From contig LJCW01000186.1 in assembly GCA_001298555.1 (NCBI GenBank), forward strand, positions 17,226 to 81,225: a DNA stretch of 64,000 nucleotides. The letters run 5' to 3'. Made by a program: the position numbers and the translations under genes. Numbering within the stretch: position 1 is the stretch's first letter; each line of letters opens with the position of its first letter. Below the pieces are notes generated by a model. It made no database searches. It saw nothing but the letters and a program-made list of their open reading frames with translations, and was not told the origin of the DNA. The stretch comes from Actinobacteria bacterium OV450. Its GTDB lineage: Bacteria > Actinomycetota > Actinomycetes > Streptomycetales > Streptomycetaceae. This document shows, one piece after another, positions 36,132-45,062 of the stretch.

Positions 36132-36146
36132 CTGACGATCCATCAG
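36132..36146. promoter_or_regulatory. Operator B (11/12)
   Basis: CTGACGATCCATCAG, one mismatch from the palindrome, 30 bp before the amidohydrolase ATG. Sites A and B serve the two divergent units of this 140-bp control region. Confidence 0.7.
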
Positions 36147-36175
36147 ATTCGTTAGCCTTGCGGCGAGGGGACACC

Positions 36176-37381
36176 ATGGAACTGCCTCGGATCATCAGCG
36201 TCGACGACCACGTCATCGAACCCGCGCACCTCTTCGACGTCTGGCTGCCGGCCAAGTACCGGGACCGCGGGCCCAAGCCCCTCACCGCGGGCATCGGCGA
36301 GCTCGAATACACCGGCGGCAGGTACGTGATCTCCATGGACCCCGACGGCCCGCCCACCGACTGGTGGATCTACGAGGACCTGAAGTTCCCGTACAAGCGC
36401 AACATCGCCGCCGTCGGCTTCGACCGTGACGACATGACCCTCGAAGGCATCACCCGCGAGGAGATGCGCCGCGGCTGCTGGGACCCCGCGGCGCGCCTCG
36501 CCGACATGGACCTCAACCACGTCGAGGCCTCGCTCTGCTTCCCGACCTTCCCCCGGTTCTGCGGTCAGACCTTCGCGGAGGCGCACGACAAGGAGGTCGC
36601 CCTCGCCTGTGTCCGCGCCTACAACGACTGGATGGTCGAGGAGTGGTGCGGCGACAGCGGGGGCCGGCTCATCCCGCTCTGCATCATTCCGCTGTGGGAC
36701 ATCGACCTCGCCGTCGCCGAGATCCGGCGCAACGCCGCCCGCGGGGTCCGCGCGGTGACCTTCTCCGAGATCCCCACCCACCTCGGACTCCCCTCCATCC
36801 ACTCCGGCTACTGGGACCCCTTCTTCGCCGTCTGCCAGGAGACCGGGACCGTCGTCAACATGCACATCGGGTCCAGCTCCCAGATGCCCGCCGCCTCCCC
36901 CGACGCGCCGCCCGCCGTCCAGGCCTCGCTCAGCTTCAACAACGCCATGGCCTCGATGATGGACTTCCTGTTCAGCGGCGTGCTGGTCAGGTTCCCCACG
37001 CTGAAGCTGGCCTACAGCGAGGGCCAGATGGGCTGGATCCCGTACGCCCTCGAACGCGCCGACGACGTCTGGCGGGAACACCGGGCCTGGGGCGGGGTCC
37101 GCGGACTGATCCCCGAACCGCCGTCCGCGTACTACTACCGGCAGGTGTTCTGCTGCTTCTTCCGCGACAAGCACGGCATCGCCTCGCTCGACGTCGTCGG
37201 CCGCGACAACGCCACCTTCGAGACCGACTACCCGCACGTGGACTCGACGTTCCCGCACACCCGGGAGGTCGCCCTCGACCACGTGAAGGGCCTCGACGAG
37301 GAGACGGTCTACAAGCTGATGCGCGGCAACGCCATCCGCATGCTCGGCCTGTCCTTCGACCAGGACCGCAGGAGCCGCTGA
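36176..37381 (+). CDS. amidohydrolase-2 family metal-dependent hydrolase/decarboxylase
   Basis: 401 residues. TIM-barrel amidohydrolase marks: metal-ligand region ISVDDHVIEPAHLF at the N-terminus, His in VVNMHIGSSSQM (about residue 226), and Asp/His in ATFETDYPHVDSTFPHT (about 345). The family includes aminocarboxymuconate decarboxylase-like enzymes and C-C or C-N bond hydrolases; this subgroup is frequent beside acyl-CoA dehydrogenases in actinobacterial steroid- or terpenoid-like clusters. It overlaps the next gene by one base (TGATG), so it forms an operon with the dehydrogenase pair under operator B. Substrate unknown. Confidence 0.85.
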   Translation: MELPRIISVDDHVIEPAHLFDVWLPAKYRDRGPKPLTAGIGELEYTGGRYVISMDPDGPPTDWWIYEDLKFPYKRNIAAVGFDRDDMTLEGITREEMRRGCWDPAARLADMDLNHVEASLCFPTFPRFCGQTFAEAHDKEVALACVRAYNDWMVEEWCGDSGGRLIPLCIIPLWDIDLAVAEIRRNAARGVRAVTFSEIPTHLGLPSIHSGYWDPFFAVCQETGTVVNMHIGSSSQMPAASPDAPPAVQASLSFNNAMASMMDFLFSGVLVRFPTLKLAYSEGQMGWIPYALERADDVWREHRAWGGVRGLIPEPPSAYYYRQVFCCFFRDKHGIASLDVVGRDNATFETDYPHVDSTFPHTREVALDHVKGLDEETVYKLMRGNAIRMLGLSFDQDRRSR

Positions 37382-38544
37382 TGGACCTGGCCTACACCGA
37401 GGAGGAGCGGGAGTTCCGGGCCCGGCTGCGCGCATGGCTCGGCAAGACCCTGCCCGAGCTGCCCGCCCGGCCGTCCCCCGACGACTGGCCGGGCCGGCGT
37501 GCGTACGACGCCGGGTGGCAGCGCAGGCTGTACGACGCCGGGTACGCCGGGCTGCACTGGCCCGTGGACGCGGGCGGACGCGGAGCCACCCCCACCCAGC
37601 ACCTGATCTTCCTGGAGGAGACCGAGCGGGCCGGCGCCCCGTACGTCGGCGCCAACTTCGTCGGACTGCTGCACGCCGGCCCGACCATCGCCGCCGAGGG
37701 CACCGCGGCCCAGCGGGCGCGCTGGCTGCCACCCGTCCTGCGCGGCGACGAGGTGTGGTGCCAGGGGTTCAGCGAGCCCGACGCGGGCTCCGACCTGGCC
37801 GCCCTGCGCACGCGCGCCGTGCGCGACGGGGACGACTACGTGATCACCGGCTCGAAGATCTGGACCTCGCACGCGGAGGTCGCCGACTGGTGCGAGCTCC
37901 TCGTGCGCACGGACCCCGTCAGCGAGACCGTGCCCAAGCACCGTGGGATCTCGTGGCTGGCCATGCCGATGGACGCGCCCGGGGTGACCGTACGGCCGCT
38001 GCGCACGCTCGCGGGCTCGACCGAGTTCGCGGAGGTCTTCCTCGACGAGGTCAGGGTGCCCGTCGCGAACCGGGTCGGGGACGAGAACGACGGCTGGCGC
38101 GTCACGATGGTCACCCTCTCCTTCGAGCGGGGGACGGCCTTCGTCGGCGAGGTCGTGGCCTGCCGCCGCACCCTGGGCGCGCTCGCGCGCACCGCGCGGG
38201 CGAACGGCCGCTGGGACGATCCGGTGCTCCGGCGCCGCCTCGGGCGGCTGTACGGGGAGTTCGGCGCCCTGTGGCGGCTCACCCAGTGGAACGTCAGCGA
38301 GGCCGAGGCCTGCGGCGGGGTCCCCGGCGTCGGCGGCTCCGTCTTCAAGCTCGCCTACTCGCACGCCCGGCAGGAGCTGTACGACGCCGCCGCCGAGGTG
38401 CTGGGCGCGGACTGCCTGGCGCTGGAGGGGGAATGGGTGGCGGACCGGCTCTCGTCCCTCTCGTACACCATCGCGGCGGGCACCTCGCAGATCCAGCGCA
38501 ACATCGTCGCCGAGCGGATCCTCGGCCTCCCGAAGGGCCGGTGA
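37381..38544 (+). CDS. acyl-CoA dehydrogenase (probable alpha subunit of a pair)
   Basis: 387 residues. Family segments: LHWPVDAGGRGATPTQHLIF, WCQGFSEPDAGSDLAALRTR, YVITGSKIWTSHAEVADWCE, and the C-terminal SYTIAAGTSQIQRNIVAERI. Its stop overlaps the GTG of a second, shorter acyl-CoA dehydrogenase gene. Adjacent pairs like this encode heterotetrameric (alpha2beta2) enzymes in mycobacterial cholesterol side-chain breakdown, so these two probably form one enzyme on a bulky acyl-CoA. Confidence 0.88.
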   Translation: MDLAYTEEEREFRARLRAWLGKTLPELPARPSPDDWPGRRAYDAGWQRRLYDAGYAGLHWPVDAGGRGATPTQHLIFLEETERAGAPYVGANFVGLLHAGPTIAAEGTAAQRARWLPPVLRGDEVWCQGFSEPDAGSDLAALRTRAVRDGDDYVITGSKIWTSHAEVADWCELLVRTDPVSETVPKHRGISWLAMPMDAPGVTVRPLRTLAGSTEFAEVFLDEVRVPVANRVGDENDGWRVTMVTLSFERGTAFVGEVVACRRTLGALARTARANGRWDDPVLRRRLGRLYGEFGALWRLTQWNVSEAEACGGVPGVGGSVFKLAYSHARQELYDAAAEVLGADCLALEGEWVADRLSSLSYTIAAGTSQIQRNIVAERILGLPKGR

Positions 38545-39461
38545 GAGCCGTGGACTTCCGGTTGACGGAGGGGCAGCGCGACCTGCGGGCCGGCGTACGG
38601 GACCTGCTGGCGGGCCGGTACGGGCGCGAGGCGCTGCGTGCCTCGGTGGAGTCCGGCGGGGCGCTGGACCGGGAGCTGTGGCGCCGGCTCGGCGAGGCCG
38701 GGTTCTTCGCGCTGCGGCTCCCGGAGGAGGACGGCGGGGCCGGGCTCGGGCCGGCGGAGGCGGTCCTCGTCTTCGAGGAGGCCGGGCGGGCGCTGCTGCC
38801 GGGGCCGCTGGTCGCCACCCACCTGGCGGCCGGGACGGTCCCGGGGGCGGCGGAGGGCACGGCGGTGGTCACCGCGTTCGACCTGGGCGGACCGCTGGTG
38901 GCCCATCTCGGGGACGCGGACGCGGTGCTCGGCGTGCCGGCGCTCCCCGCGGGCGAGCCGGTGCGTTCCGCGGACCCGCTGACCCCGCTGCACCGGGTGA
39001 CCTCCGCACCGGCCGGCGCGGAGGCGTACCGCGACGAGGGAGCGCTGCTGACGGCCGCCCTCCAGGTCGGGAGCGCGTCGCGGACGGTGGAGATGGCGGT
39101 GCGCCACGGGCGCGAGCGCGAGCAGTTCGGGCAGCAGATCGGGGCGTTCCAGGCGGTCAAGCACCTGTGTGCGCAGATGCTCGTGCGGGCCGAGGTGGCC
39201 CGTACGGCGCTCTACGCGGCGGCGGTGACCGCGGACCCGGCGGAGGTGGCCGGGGCCAAGCTGCTGGCCGACGAGGCCGCCGTCCGCAATGCCCGGGACT
39301 GCCTGCAGGTGCACGGCGGCATGGGGTTCACCTGGGAGGCCGACGTCCATCTGCACCTCAAACGGGCCTGGGTCCGCGCCGAGCAGTGGCGGACGGCGCG
39401 GGAGGCCGAGGAACTGCTCGCGGCGGAGCTCTTGGTGCAGGCGGTGACCGCCGCGGGGTAG
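38541..39461 (+). CDS. acyl-CoA dehydrogenase (probable beta subunit of a pair)
   Basis: 306 residues from GTG 38541, overlapping the previous stop; GTG 38550 is an alternative. It is short for the family: the N-terminal helical domain (FRLTEGQRDLRAGVRDLLAG, LRLPEEDGGAGLGPAEAVLV) and the C-terminal helical domain (HGREREQFGQQIGAFQAVKH, CLQVHGGMGFTWEADVHLHL) are present, but the central beta domain is reduced. That fits the partner role seen in heteromeric dehydrogenases, where FAD or substrate parts are shared between chains. Last gene of the operator-B operon. Confidence 0.85.
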   Translation: MRAVDFRLTEGQRDLRAGVRDLLAGRYGREALRASVESGGALDRELWRRLGEAGFFALRLPEEDGGAGLGPAEAVLVFEEAGRALLPGPLVATHLAAGTVPGAAEGTAVVTAFDLGGPLVAHLGDADAVLGVPALPAGEPVRSADPLTPLHRVTSAPAGAEAYRDEGALLTAALQVGSASRTVEMAVRHGREREQFGQQIGAFQAVKHLCAQMLVRAEVARTALYAAAVTADPAEVAGAKLLADEAAVRNARDCLQVHGGMGFTWEADVHLHLKRAWVRAEQWRTAREAEELLAAELLVQAVTAAG

Positions 39462-39784
39462 CTCAGGGTCACGGAACGGGGCACGGCCGGGACGACGCGG
39501 GACGCATGTCCGATTACAGAGAGTTGATATCGGTTTGTGTCCTTGGCCCGCCCCCTTGAGGCCCGGAGACGGGGGACTGCTCCGGTACGCTCCCGGGAAT
39601 GCGAGCGGTTGAGCGGCGCGGGCGACGCGCAGTATGCACCATGCCTACTCCTTCGCGCTGGAATATGCCCGAAGCGCTTGTTGTGGTGACTGTATGTCAA
39701 CCATGCTTCTCCACAAGGGGATCACGCTCGGTGATCCCGTCCTGTCGCGAGGCGAAGTGTCCGCCGGTTCGGATGGTGTGAGCG
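39462..39784 (+). other. Intergenic region before the ATPase-domain gene
   Basis: 323 bp. It contains small open frames from 39599 and 39634 (for example one encoding MSTMLLHKGITLGDPVLSRG at 39694) that lack clear ribosome-binding sites; none is called. An AT-richer patch around 39510-39540 and another around 39650-39720 may hold promoters for 39785. No CTGACG palindrome is present. Confidence 0.4.
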
Positions 39785-40255
39785 GTGCAGGTGCTTCAGG
39801 TACAGCTGGAGGTAGGGCCGGACCCCGCCGAGGTCGGCCGGGCCCGCCGCTGGGCGCGGTCCCGGCTGGCGGGGTCGGGCATAGGGGAGGACGAACCGCT
39901 CGCCGAGACGCTGATCCTGCTGATCTCCGAGCTGGTCACCAACGCGGTCGTGCACACCGGCTGTCCGGCCGTCCTGCGCATGCTCTTCGGGGAACCGGGC
40001 GTACGGGTCGAGGTCGCCGACGCCAGCGCCCGCGGCCCGGCCCGGCGGCAGGCCGCCGGGGACGACACGGGCGGGCGCGGGCTGGAGCTGGTGGACGGAC
40101 TGGCCGACCGCTGGGGCTGGCAGCGCGAGGGCGCCGGCAAGCGGATCTGGTGCGAGGTCGACCGCGCCGACCACCCAGCGGACTGCGCAACCGAACGGGG
40201 TGAAGGTTCGAACAGGACATGTGGGTCGACACGGGAACCGCGCGTGTACCTCTAA
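39785..40255 (+). CDS. HATPase-domain regulatory kinase (RsbW/anti-sigma type)
   Basis: 156 residues, start GTG 39785. GHKL-ATPase motifs: N-box LISELVTNAVVHTG, G1-like VEVADASARGP, and GGRGLELVDGLADRWGW. Single-domain ATPases of this kind in Streptomyces act as anti-sigma factors or Ser/Thr regulatory kinases; partners are rarely adjacent. The tail (EGSNRTCGSTREPRVYL) is unstructured. It is unrelated to the catabolic regulon that surrounds it. Confidence 0.87.
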   Translation: MQVLQVQLEVGPDPAEVGRARRWARSRLAGSGIGEDEPLAETLILLISELVTNAVVHTGCPAVLRMLFGEPGVRVEVADASARGPARRQAAGDDTGGRGLELVDGLADRWGWQREGAGKRIWCEVDRADHPADCATERGEGSNRTCGSTREPRVYL

Positions 40256-40423
40256 CGAGGTGTTGACGGTTCGTCAACTGTTGATCACCCTTGTACTGAG
40301 CGATTCGTCGCGAGGGGACGCCAAGGGCAGACCTTGACGAGTGCGGGTCGTGGGGTGGCGGCTGCCGTGCCGCGCTCGGGGCGCGCACGACAGTACGCCG
40401 CCACCCGCTGGACCGCGCCGCCT

Positions 40424-41083
40424 TCACCGGGGCGGCGTGACCAGCCCCATCTCGTACGCCTTGATCACCAGTTGCACCCGGTCCCGGGCGTCCAGCTTCG
40501 TCAGCAGCCGCGCCACGTGCGACTTCGTCGTCGCCACCGTGATGAACAGCTCCTGCGCGATCTCGCTGTTCGACCTGCCCCGCCCCACCAGCGTCAGCAC
40601 CTCCTGCTCCCGGCCGGTGATCGCGGGGACCCGCTCGGGACCGGGGCCGGGCGCCTTTCCCGCGACGAAGTCCGCTATCAGGCGGCGCGTGACGCCCGGC
40701 GCGATGAGGGCGTCGCCCGCCGCGACCACCCGCACCGCCGCGAGGAGGTCGTCCAGCGCCATGTCCTTCACGGCGAAACCGCTCGCACCGGCGCGCAGCG
40801 CCCCGTACACGTGCTCGTCCTCGTCGAAGGTGGTCAGGATCAGCACCCGGGCGGCGCCCGGGCCGGCCGTGAGCCGACGGGTGGCCTCGATGCCGTCCAT
40901 CTCCGGCATCCGGATGTCCATCACCACCACGTCGGGGGCCAGCTCGGCGGTCAGCCGGACCGCCTCGGCGCCGTTCGCGGCCTCGCCCACGACCTCCAGG
41001 TCCGGGGTGTCGGCCATCAGGACGCGCAGACCCGACCGCACCAGCGGCTGGTCGTCGGCGAGCAGGACGCGGATGCCGCTCAT
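40424..41083 (-). CDS. LuxR-family response regulator
   Basis: 219 residues. The receiver domain has acidic residues in LLADDQPLVRSG, phospho-acceptor Asp in DVVVMDIRMPEMDG (about residue 54), and Lys in GASGFAVKDMALDD. The C-terminal LuxR helix-turn-helix reads ITGREQEVLTLVGRGRSNSE and VATTKSHVARLLTKL. Its ATG overlaps the stop of the sensor kinase gene, so both form a two-component system. Target genes are unknown. Confidence 0.94.
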   Translation of the reverse strand: MSGIRVLLADDQPLVRSGLRVLMADTPDLEVVGEAANGAEAVRLTAELAPDVVVMDIRMPEMDGIEATRRLTAGPGAARVLILTTFDEDEHVYGALRAGASGFAVKDMALDDLLAAVRVVAAGDALIAPGVTRRLIADFVAGKAPGPGPERVPAITGREQEVLTLVGRGRSNSEIAQELFITVATTKSHVARLLTKLDARDRVQLVIKAYEMGLVTPPR

Positions 41084-42252
41084 CGCCCCTCCTCCCGTTC
41101 CAGGGGAAGGACCGCCGCCACCCGGAAGCCGCCCGCGGGCCGCGGGCCGGCCTCGAACCGGCCGTTCAGCAGGGTGGCGCGCTCGCGCATCCCCGTGATG
41201 CCGAAACCGGCGCCGGCCGGGGAGCCCTCCGGGACGCCCCGCCCGTCGTCGCTGATCTCCAGGGTCAGTTCGTCCGGCCCGTACGCGATTCCCACCCGGC
41301 ACGCCCCGGCCCGAGCGTGCCGGACCACGTTGGTCAGCGCCTCCTGCACGATGCGGAACGCGGCCAGTTCGACGTCGGACGGCAGCGGCCGCCGCCGCCC
41401 CGACCACACCACGTCCACGCGGACGCCCGTGTCGCCCGCGGCGGCCGTGGCGAGCCGGTCGATGCCGTCCAGGCCCGGTGCCGGCGCCAGCGACGCGGGC
41501 TCGCTGCGGCGCAGGGCGACCAGTGTGCGGCGCAGCCCGGCGAGGGTCTCGCGGCTGGTGGTCTCGATGGCCCGCAGGGCCTGGCGGGCCTGTGCGGGCT
41601 GGCTGTCGATGACCCGGCTGCCCACCCCGGCCTGGATGGCGATGACGCCGATGCTGTGGGCGACCATGTCGTGCAGCTCGCGGGCGATGCGCAGCCGCTC
41701 GTCGGTGAGGGCCTGTTCGGTGGCGCGGGCGTGGGCCTGCGCGGCGGACTCGCGGCCGCGCCGTACCGAGTCCCCGATCACCCACGCCAGGACCACGAGC
41801 GGCAGCTGGCTCTGGGTGAGGACGCGGGCGGAGCCGGTCACGGGCTGGGCGAACTGGGCCGTGAGCAGCAGCAGGACGGTCAGGGCCACGGCCGGCCACG
41901 TCACCCGGCGCGACCGGGTGGCCGCGACCACGCCGAGCGCCACCGCGGCGGGCAGCACCAGGGCGGTCGTGAGCCCGGGCATGCGGCCGAGGAAGATCAC
42001 GAGATATGCGTCGAAGATCATCAGGAACAGGGTGGTGAGCGGTGCGCGCCGCAGCAGCAGGGCGGCGGTCACCAGCCCGGTGATCGCGAGGAGCGGCCCG
42101 ACGTCGAAGAGGCGGCCCCCGACGCCGAGGGGCACCCGGAGCGCGACGTTCGACAGTGCGAGGGTGCCCAGTGCGGCGCCCGCCCAGAGGGCCGCGGTCT
42201 GCCACCGGAGTGCCGGCCGTCCCCCGCCCGTCTTGCCTGATGAGGTGTCCAT
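41080..42252 (-). CDS. sensor histidine kinase (NarL-partner type)
   Basis: 390 residues from ATG 42252. The N-terminal third has four to five membrane helices (for example FDVGPLLAITGLVTAALLL and ALVLPAAVALGVVAATR). The HisKA_3 dimerisation helix contains the phospho-His in RIARELHDMVAHSIGVIAIQ. The ATP-binding domain has LEISDDGRGVPEG and GAGFGITGMRERATLL. It phosphorylates the response regulator encoded directly downstream (4-bp overlap). There is no large extracellular domain, so the signal is probably sensed in the membrane. Confidence 0.93.
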   Translation of the reverse strand: MDTSSGKTGGGRPALRWQTAALWAGAALGTLALSNVALRVPLGVGGRLFDVGPLLAITGLVTAALLLRRAPLTTLFLMIFDAYLVIFLGRMPGLTTALVLPAAVALGVVAATRSRRVTWPAVALTVLLLLTAQFAQPVTGSARVLTQSQLPLVVLAWVIGDSVRRGRESAAQAHARATEQALTDERLRIARELHDMVAHSIGVIAIQAGVGSRVIDSQPAQARQALRAIETTSRETLAGLRRTLVALRRSEPASLAPAPGLDGIDRLATAAAGDTGVRVDVVWSGRRRPLPSDVELAAFRIVQEALTNVVRHARAGACRVGIAYGPDELTLEISDDGRGVPEGSPAGAGFGITGMRERATLLNGRFEAGPRPAGGFRVAAVLPLEREEGR

Positions 42253-42401
42253 GCCGCGACAGTAACGGCCGTCCCGGGCACCGGCGTCGGCCCGCGGGAT
42301 GCATCCCGCGGGCTCATGCCGGGGCCGGTGGTAACGGACGATTCCGCTTCGAGAACAATTGGGGACGCACTCGACGTTACTCAGCAGTAGGAGCAAGCGC
42401 G

Positions 42402-42986
42402 TTGAACCAGGACAGGCGTCTTCAGGCCGAGGAATTCCTGCAGCCCGAAGAGCGGTTGATCGCCGTATGTGCCTGCGAACCGGCCCCGGGGGTGCCGAGT
42501 CCGCCGGAGGACCTGCTCGCGCCGCCGGAGCCGGCGGCGCTCGGCCGGCGGATCGAGGACAAGCTCCCGCGCTCCCTCCAGCAGCTCCTCAAGGCCCGTG
42601 GGCACGACCCGCGCCGGGATTCCGGCGAACGGGCCCCCGACCCGGCGGACGGCCAGGGCATGGAGGGGGGCTGGCAGAGCGCGGCCGGACGGTTCCTGAT
42701 CGACCGGGCCGGCGCGCGCGGTTCGGCGACGGACGTCCTGGTGGTGACGGACCGGCGCTGGTTCGCCCTGACGGACGTCTCGCCGCTGTGGCAGTCGACG
42801 CCCGCGATGAAGCAGTACTGGGAGGTCCCGCGGTCGGCGGTCACCGTCGTGCGGGCGAATGCCGCGGGGGTGTTCCACAAGGGCCGCATGGACATCGAGT
42901 TCGCCGACCTCTCCTGGGTCTCCGTCGCCGCCCTGACCCCCGCCGAGGCTCCCGCCTTCGCGTCCGCGGCGGCCCGTTACCGCTGA
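42402..42986 (+). CDS. hypothetical Streptomyces protein (PH-like core)
   Basis: 194 residues from a TTG at 42402 with AGGAG nine bases upstream; no better start is available. The N-terminal half is polar with a Pro-rich patch (ACEPAPGVPSPPEDLLAPPE). The C-terminal half has a beta-rich core (ATDVLVVTDRRWFALTDVSP, YWEVPRSAVTVVRANAA) that resembles a PH-like domain. Cytoplasmic, function unknown. It is divergent from the sensor kinase gene and is followed by a terminator hairpin. Confidence 0.68.
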   Translation: MNQDRRLQAEEFLQPEERLIAVCACEPAPGVPSPPEDLLAPPEPAALGRRIEDKLPRSLQQLLKARGHDPRRDSGERAPDPADGQGMEGGWQSAAGRFLIDRAGARGSATDVLVVTDRRWFALTDVSPLWQSTPAMKQYWEVPRSAVTVVRANAAGVFHKGRMDIEFADLSWVSVAALTPAEAPAFASAAARYR

Positions 42987-42999
42987 GGGCGCCGACCGC

Positions 43000-43032
43000 G
43001 GACCGGCCGCCACGGGCATGGCCGGCCGGTCC
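43000..43032. terminator. Convergent terminator hairpin
   Basis: GGACCGGCCG (43000-43009) pairs perfectly with CGGCCGGTCC (43023-43032) across a 13-nt loop, between the TTG-start gene and the convergent cyclase-family gene. Confidence 0.65.
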
Positions 43033-43088
43033 GCCGGACCGGCCGCCACGCGGGCCGCCCGGCGGTTCGGCAGCGCGTGCGGGGTGAC

Positions 43089-44015
43089 TCAGAGGACGGC
43101 CACCGGGGCGACCGGGGTGCCCACGCCGCCGACGAACGGCTCGGGCATGGCCGAGAGCAGGAAGCCGTACCGGTTTTCTTCTGCACAGGCTGTGGACAAC
43201 TTTTCGAGGTTCCAGTTCTGGCCCTGGTGCATCCCCATCTCGACCAGGTCCAGGGCGTGCACCGGCAGCCACAGGTCGTCGATCTCCGGCGGGAAGATCT
43301 CGAAGGTCAGGGTGTCATTGGCGACGGCCGCCACGTCCCGCGCGTGGAACCACTCGGGCGTGCGGACGGACAGCCCGGGCGAGGGGAAGCCGTAGCCGTG
43401 CTTGTCGCCCGCCAGGTAGACCTGGATCTGCCCGGTGCGGACCAGGACGACGTCCCCGGCGCGCACGGCCACCCCGCCGAACTCCTCCGCCTCCGAGAGG
43501 TCCTCGGGAGTCACCGCGTGGCCGCCGGGCAGCCGGTCCACGCCCTTCGCGCGGGCCACGTCCAGCAGGACGCCCCGCGAGACGATGTGCCCGGCCTTGT
43601 CGATGCCGCTGAACTCGGCGCGCCCGTGCGCCGTGACGGTGCCGGCCGGGCGCCCGTTGTAGATCTTCCCCGAATGCGAGACGTGCGTGAGGGCGTCCCA
43701 GTGCGTCCCGGCCTGGAGGCCCATGGTCACGGCGTCGTCGCTGCACGCCACCGTGCCAGGCCCGAAGAGCTCCTGGTTGATCTGCACCATCGTGTGCAGC
43801 GGGTTGATGCGGCCGGGGATCAGGCCGGCCTGGACCCCGTCCTCCTTGAGCGGGAGCGCGAGCGGGATCCGGCGCCCCGAGCGGACCTCGGCGGCGGCGG
43901 CCCGGACGACCTCGTCGGTGATCAGGTTCAGCGTGCCGATCTCGTCTGCGGCGCCCCAGCGGCCCCAGTTGTTGACGCGCTTGGCGATGTCGTGGAACGC
44001 GGGGGGCATGCCCAT
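43089..44015 (-). CDS. cyclase-family hydrolase (kynurenine formamidase-like)
   Basis: 308 residues from ATG 44015; the next codon but one is also ATG. The metal-binding signature HxGTHxD-like region reads GLQAGTHWDALTHVSHSG (about residues 100-117). Other marks: GRINPLHTMVQINQELFG and YGFPSPGLSVRTPEWFHARD. The family hydrolyses amide or C-C bonds in aromatic and cyclic compounds; in actinobacteria members often accompany steroid- and terpenoid-type degradation genes. Operator C lies 74 bp upstream, shared with the divergent SDR gene, so it is placed in the same regulon. Confidence 0.88.
   Translation of the reverse strand: MGMPPAFHDIAKRVNNWGRWGAADEIGTLNLITDEVVRAAAAEVRSGRRIPLALPLKEDGVQAGLIPGRINPLHTMVQINQELFGPGTVACSDDAVTMGLQAGTHWDALTHVSHSGKIYNGRPAGTVTAHGRAEFSGIDKAGHIVSRGVLLDVARAKGVDRLPGGHAVTPEDLSEAEEFGGVAVRAGDVVLVRTGQIQVYLAGDKHGYGFPSPGLSVRTPEWFHARDVAAVANDTLTFEIFPPEIDDLWLPVHALDLVEMGMHQGQNWNLEKLSTACAEENRYGFLLSAMPEPFVGGVGTPVAPVAVL
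43191..43199 (-). other. DnaA-box-like nonamer
   Basis: TGTGGACAA is the reverse complement of TTGTCCACA, the usual Streptomyces DnaA box. It lies inside the 3' part of the cyclase gene. The surrounding 22 bp (43185-43206) recur with one difference at 61893-61914. It may be chance within coding sequence. Confidence 0.4.
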
Positions 44016-44088
44016 GGCCTCATCGGCTCCTTGTCGCGGGGAGATGTGAACGGGGGCTTGTGCAGCCGTGTCCGCCTGCCCATAGAAT

Positions 44089-44103
44089 CTAACGGTCCGT
44101 CAG
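44089..44103. promoter_or_regulatory. Operator C (11/12)
   Basis: CTAACGGTCCGTCAG, one mismatch from the palindrome, 22 bp before the SDR start and 74 bp from the divergent cyclase start. It could control both directions. Confidence 0.7.
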
Positions 44104-44125
44104 AAAACGCGGGAAGGGGTCGGGC

Positions 44126-45046
44126 GTGGGGAACTTCTTGGCAGGCAAGGTCGTCGCCGTCACCGGCGCGGGCCGGGGTATCGGACGGGCCGTGGCACTC
44201 GCCGCCGCCGCCGAGGGGGCCAGGGTCGTCGTCAACGACTACGGGGTCGGAATCGAGGGCGGCGAGCCCACCAGCGAGATCGCCCGATCCGTGGTCAAAG
44301 AGATCACCGCGGCCGGCGGCGAGGCCGTGGCCGTCGCCGACGACATCTCGACCATGGCGGGCGGCCAGCGCATCGTCGACACCGCCCTCGCGCAGTACGG
44401 CCGCATCGACGGCGTCGTGTGCGTCGCCGGCATCCTGCGCGAGCGGATGCTGTTCAACATGTCCGAGGAGGAGTGGGACCCGGTCGTCGCCACGCACCTC
44501 AAGGGCACCTTCACCGTCTTCCGTGCCGCCTCCGCCGTCATGCGCCGCCAGGGCACCGGCACCCTCATCGGCTTCACCAGCGGCAACCACCAGGGCTCCG
44601 TCGCCCAGGCCAACTACAGCGCGGCCAAGGGCGGGATCATCTCCCTCGTCCGCTCCGCCGCCCTCGGCCTGGCCAAGTACGGGGTCACCGCCAACGCCGT
44701 CGCACCCGTCGCCCGCACCCGCATGTCGGCCAACGTCCCCATGGAGCTCAAGGAGATCGGCGAGCCCGAGGACGTCGCAGCCCTGGTCACCTACCTGCTG
44801 TCCGACAGGGCCGTCGCCGTCGGCGGCGAAAGGATCACCGGGCAGGTCTACACGATCGCCGGCCCGAAGATCGCCGTCTGGGCACAGCCTCGCGAGCTGC
44901 GGGCCGGCTACGCCGAAGGCTCCTGGACGCCCGAGAGGATCGCCGACTTCCTGCCCGCAACGGTCGGCACCGATCCGATGCCGATGCTGGCGCAGCTGGA
45001 GGCCATGGCCAAGGCGGCGGCCGCCAAGGACCGCCCCAACGCGTAG
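44126..45046 (+). CDS. short-chain dehydrogenase/reductase
   Basis: 306 residues, start GTG. Cofactor motif VTGAGRGIGRAVAL, NDYGVG after beta-2, active-site SGNHQGSVAQANYSAAKGGI with Tyr and Lys. It resembles the 3-hydroxyacyl-CoA/hydroxysteroid dehydrogenase group, which oxidises a 3-hydroxyacyl-CoA in beta-oxidation. The C-terminal 50 residues (WAQPRELRAGYAEGSWTPER onward) are an extra tail typical of this group. It leads an operon with an acyl-CoA dehydrogenase and a zinc alcohol dehydrogenase; operator C lies just upstream. Confidence 0.9.
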   Translation: MGNFLAGKVVAVTGAGRGIGRAVALAAAAEGARVVVNDYGVGIEGGEPTSEIARSVVKEITAAGGEAVAVADDISTMAGGQRIVDTALAQYGRIDGVVCVAGILRERMLFNMSEEEWDPVVATHLKGTFTVFRAASAVMRRQGTGTLIGFTSGNHQGSVAQANYSAAKGGIISLVRSAALGLAKYGVTANAVAPVARTRMSANVPMELKEIGEPEDVAALVTYLLSDRAVAVGGERITGQVYTIAGPKIAVWAQPRELRAGYAEGSWTPERIADFLPATVGTDPMPMLAQLEAMAKAAAAKDRPNA

Positions 45047-45062
45047 GGGAGCCCCGACGACC

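Noticed and set aside
39599..39781. Small frame before the HATPase gene
   Set aside because: It lacks a ribosome-binding site and recognisable motif; several overlapping frames are equally open there.
43077..45062. Forward frame running through the cyclase and SDR genes into the dehydrogenase
   Set aside because: The true dehydrogenase starts at ATG 45063; everything before it is a shadow rich in Ser, Arg and Pro.
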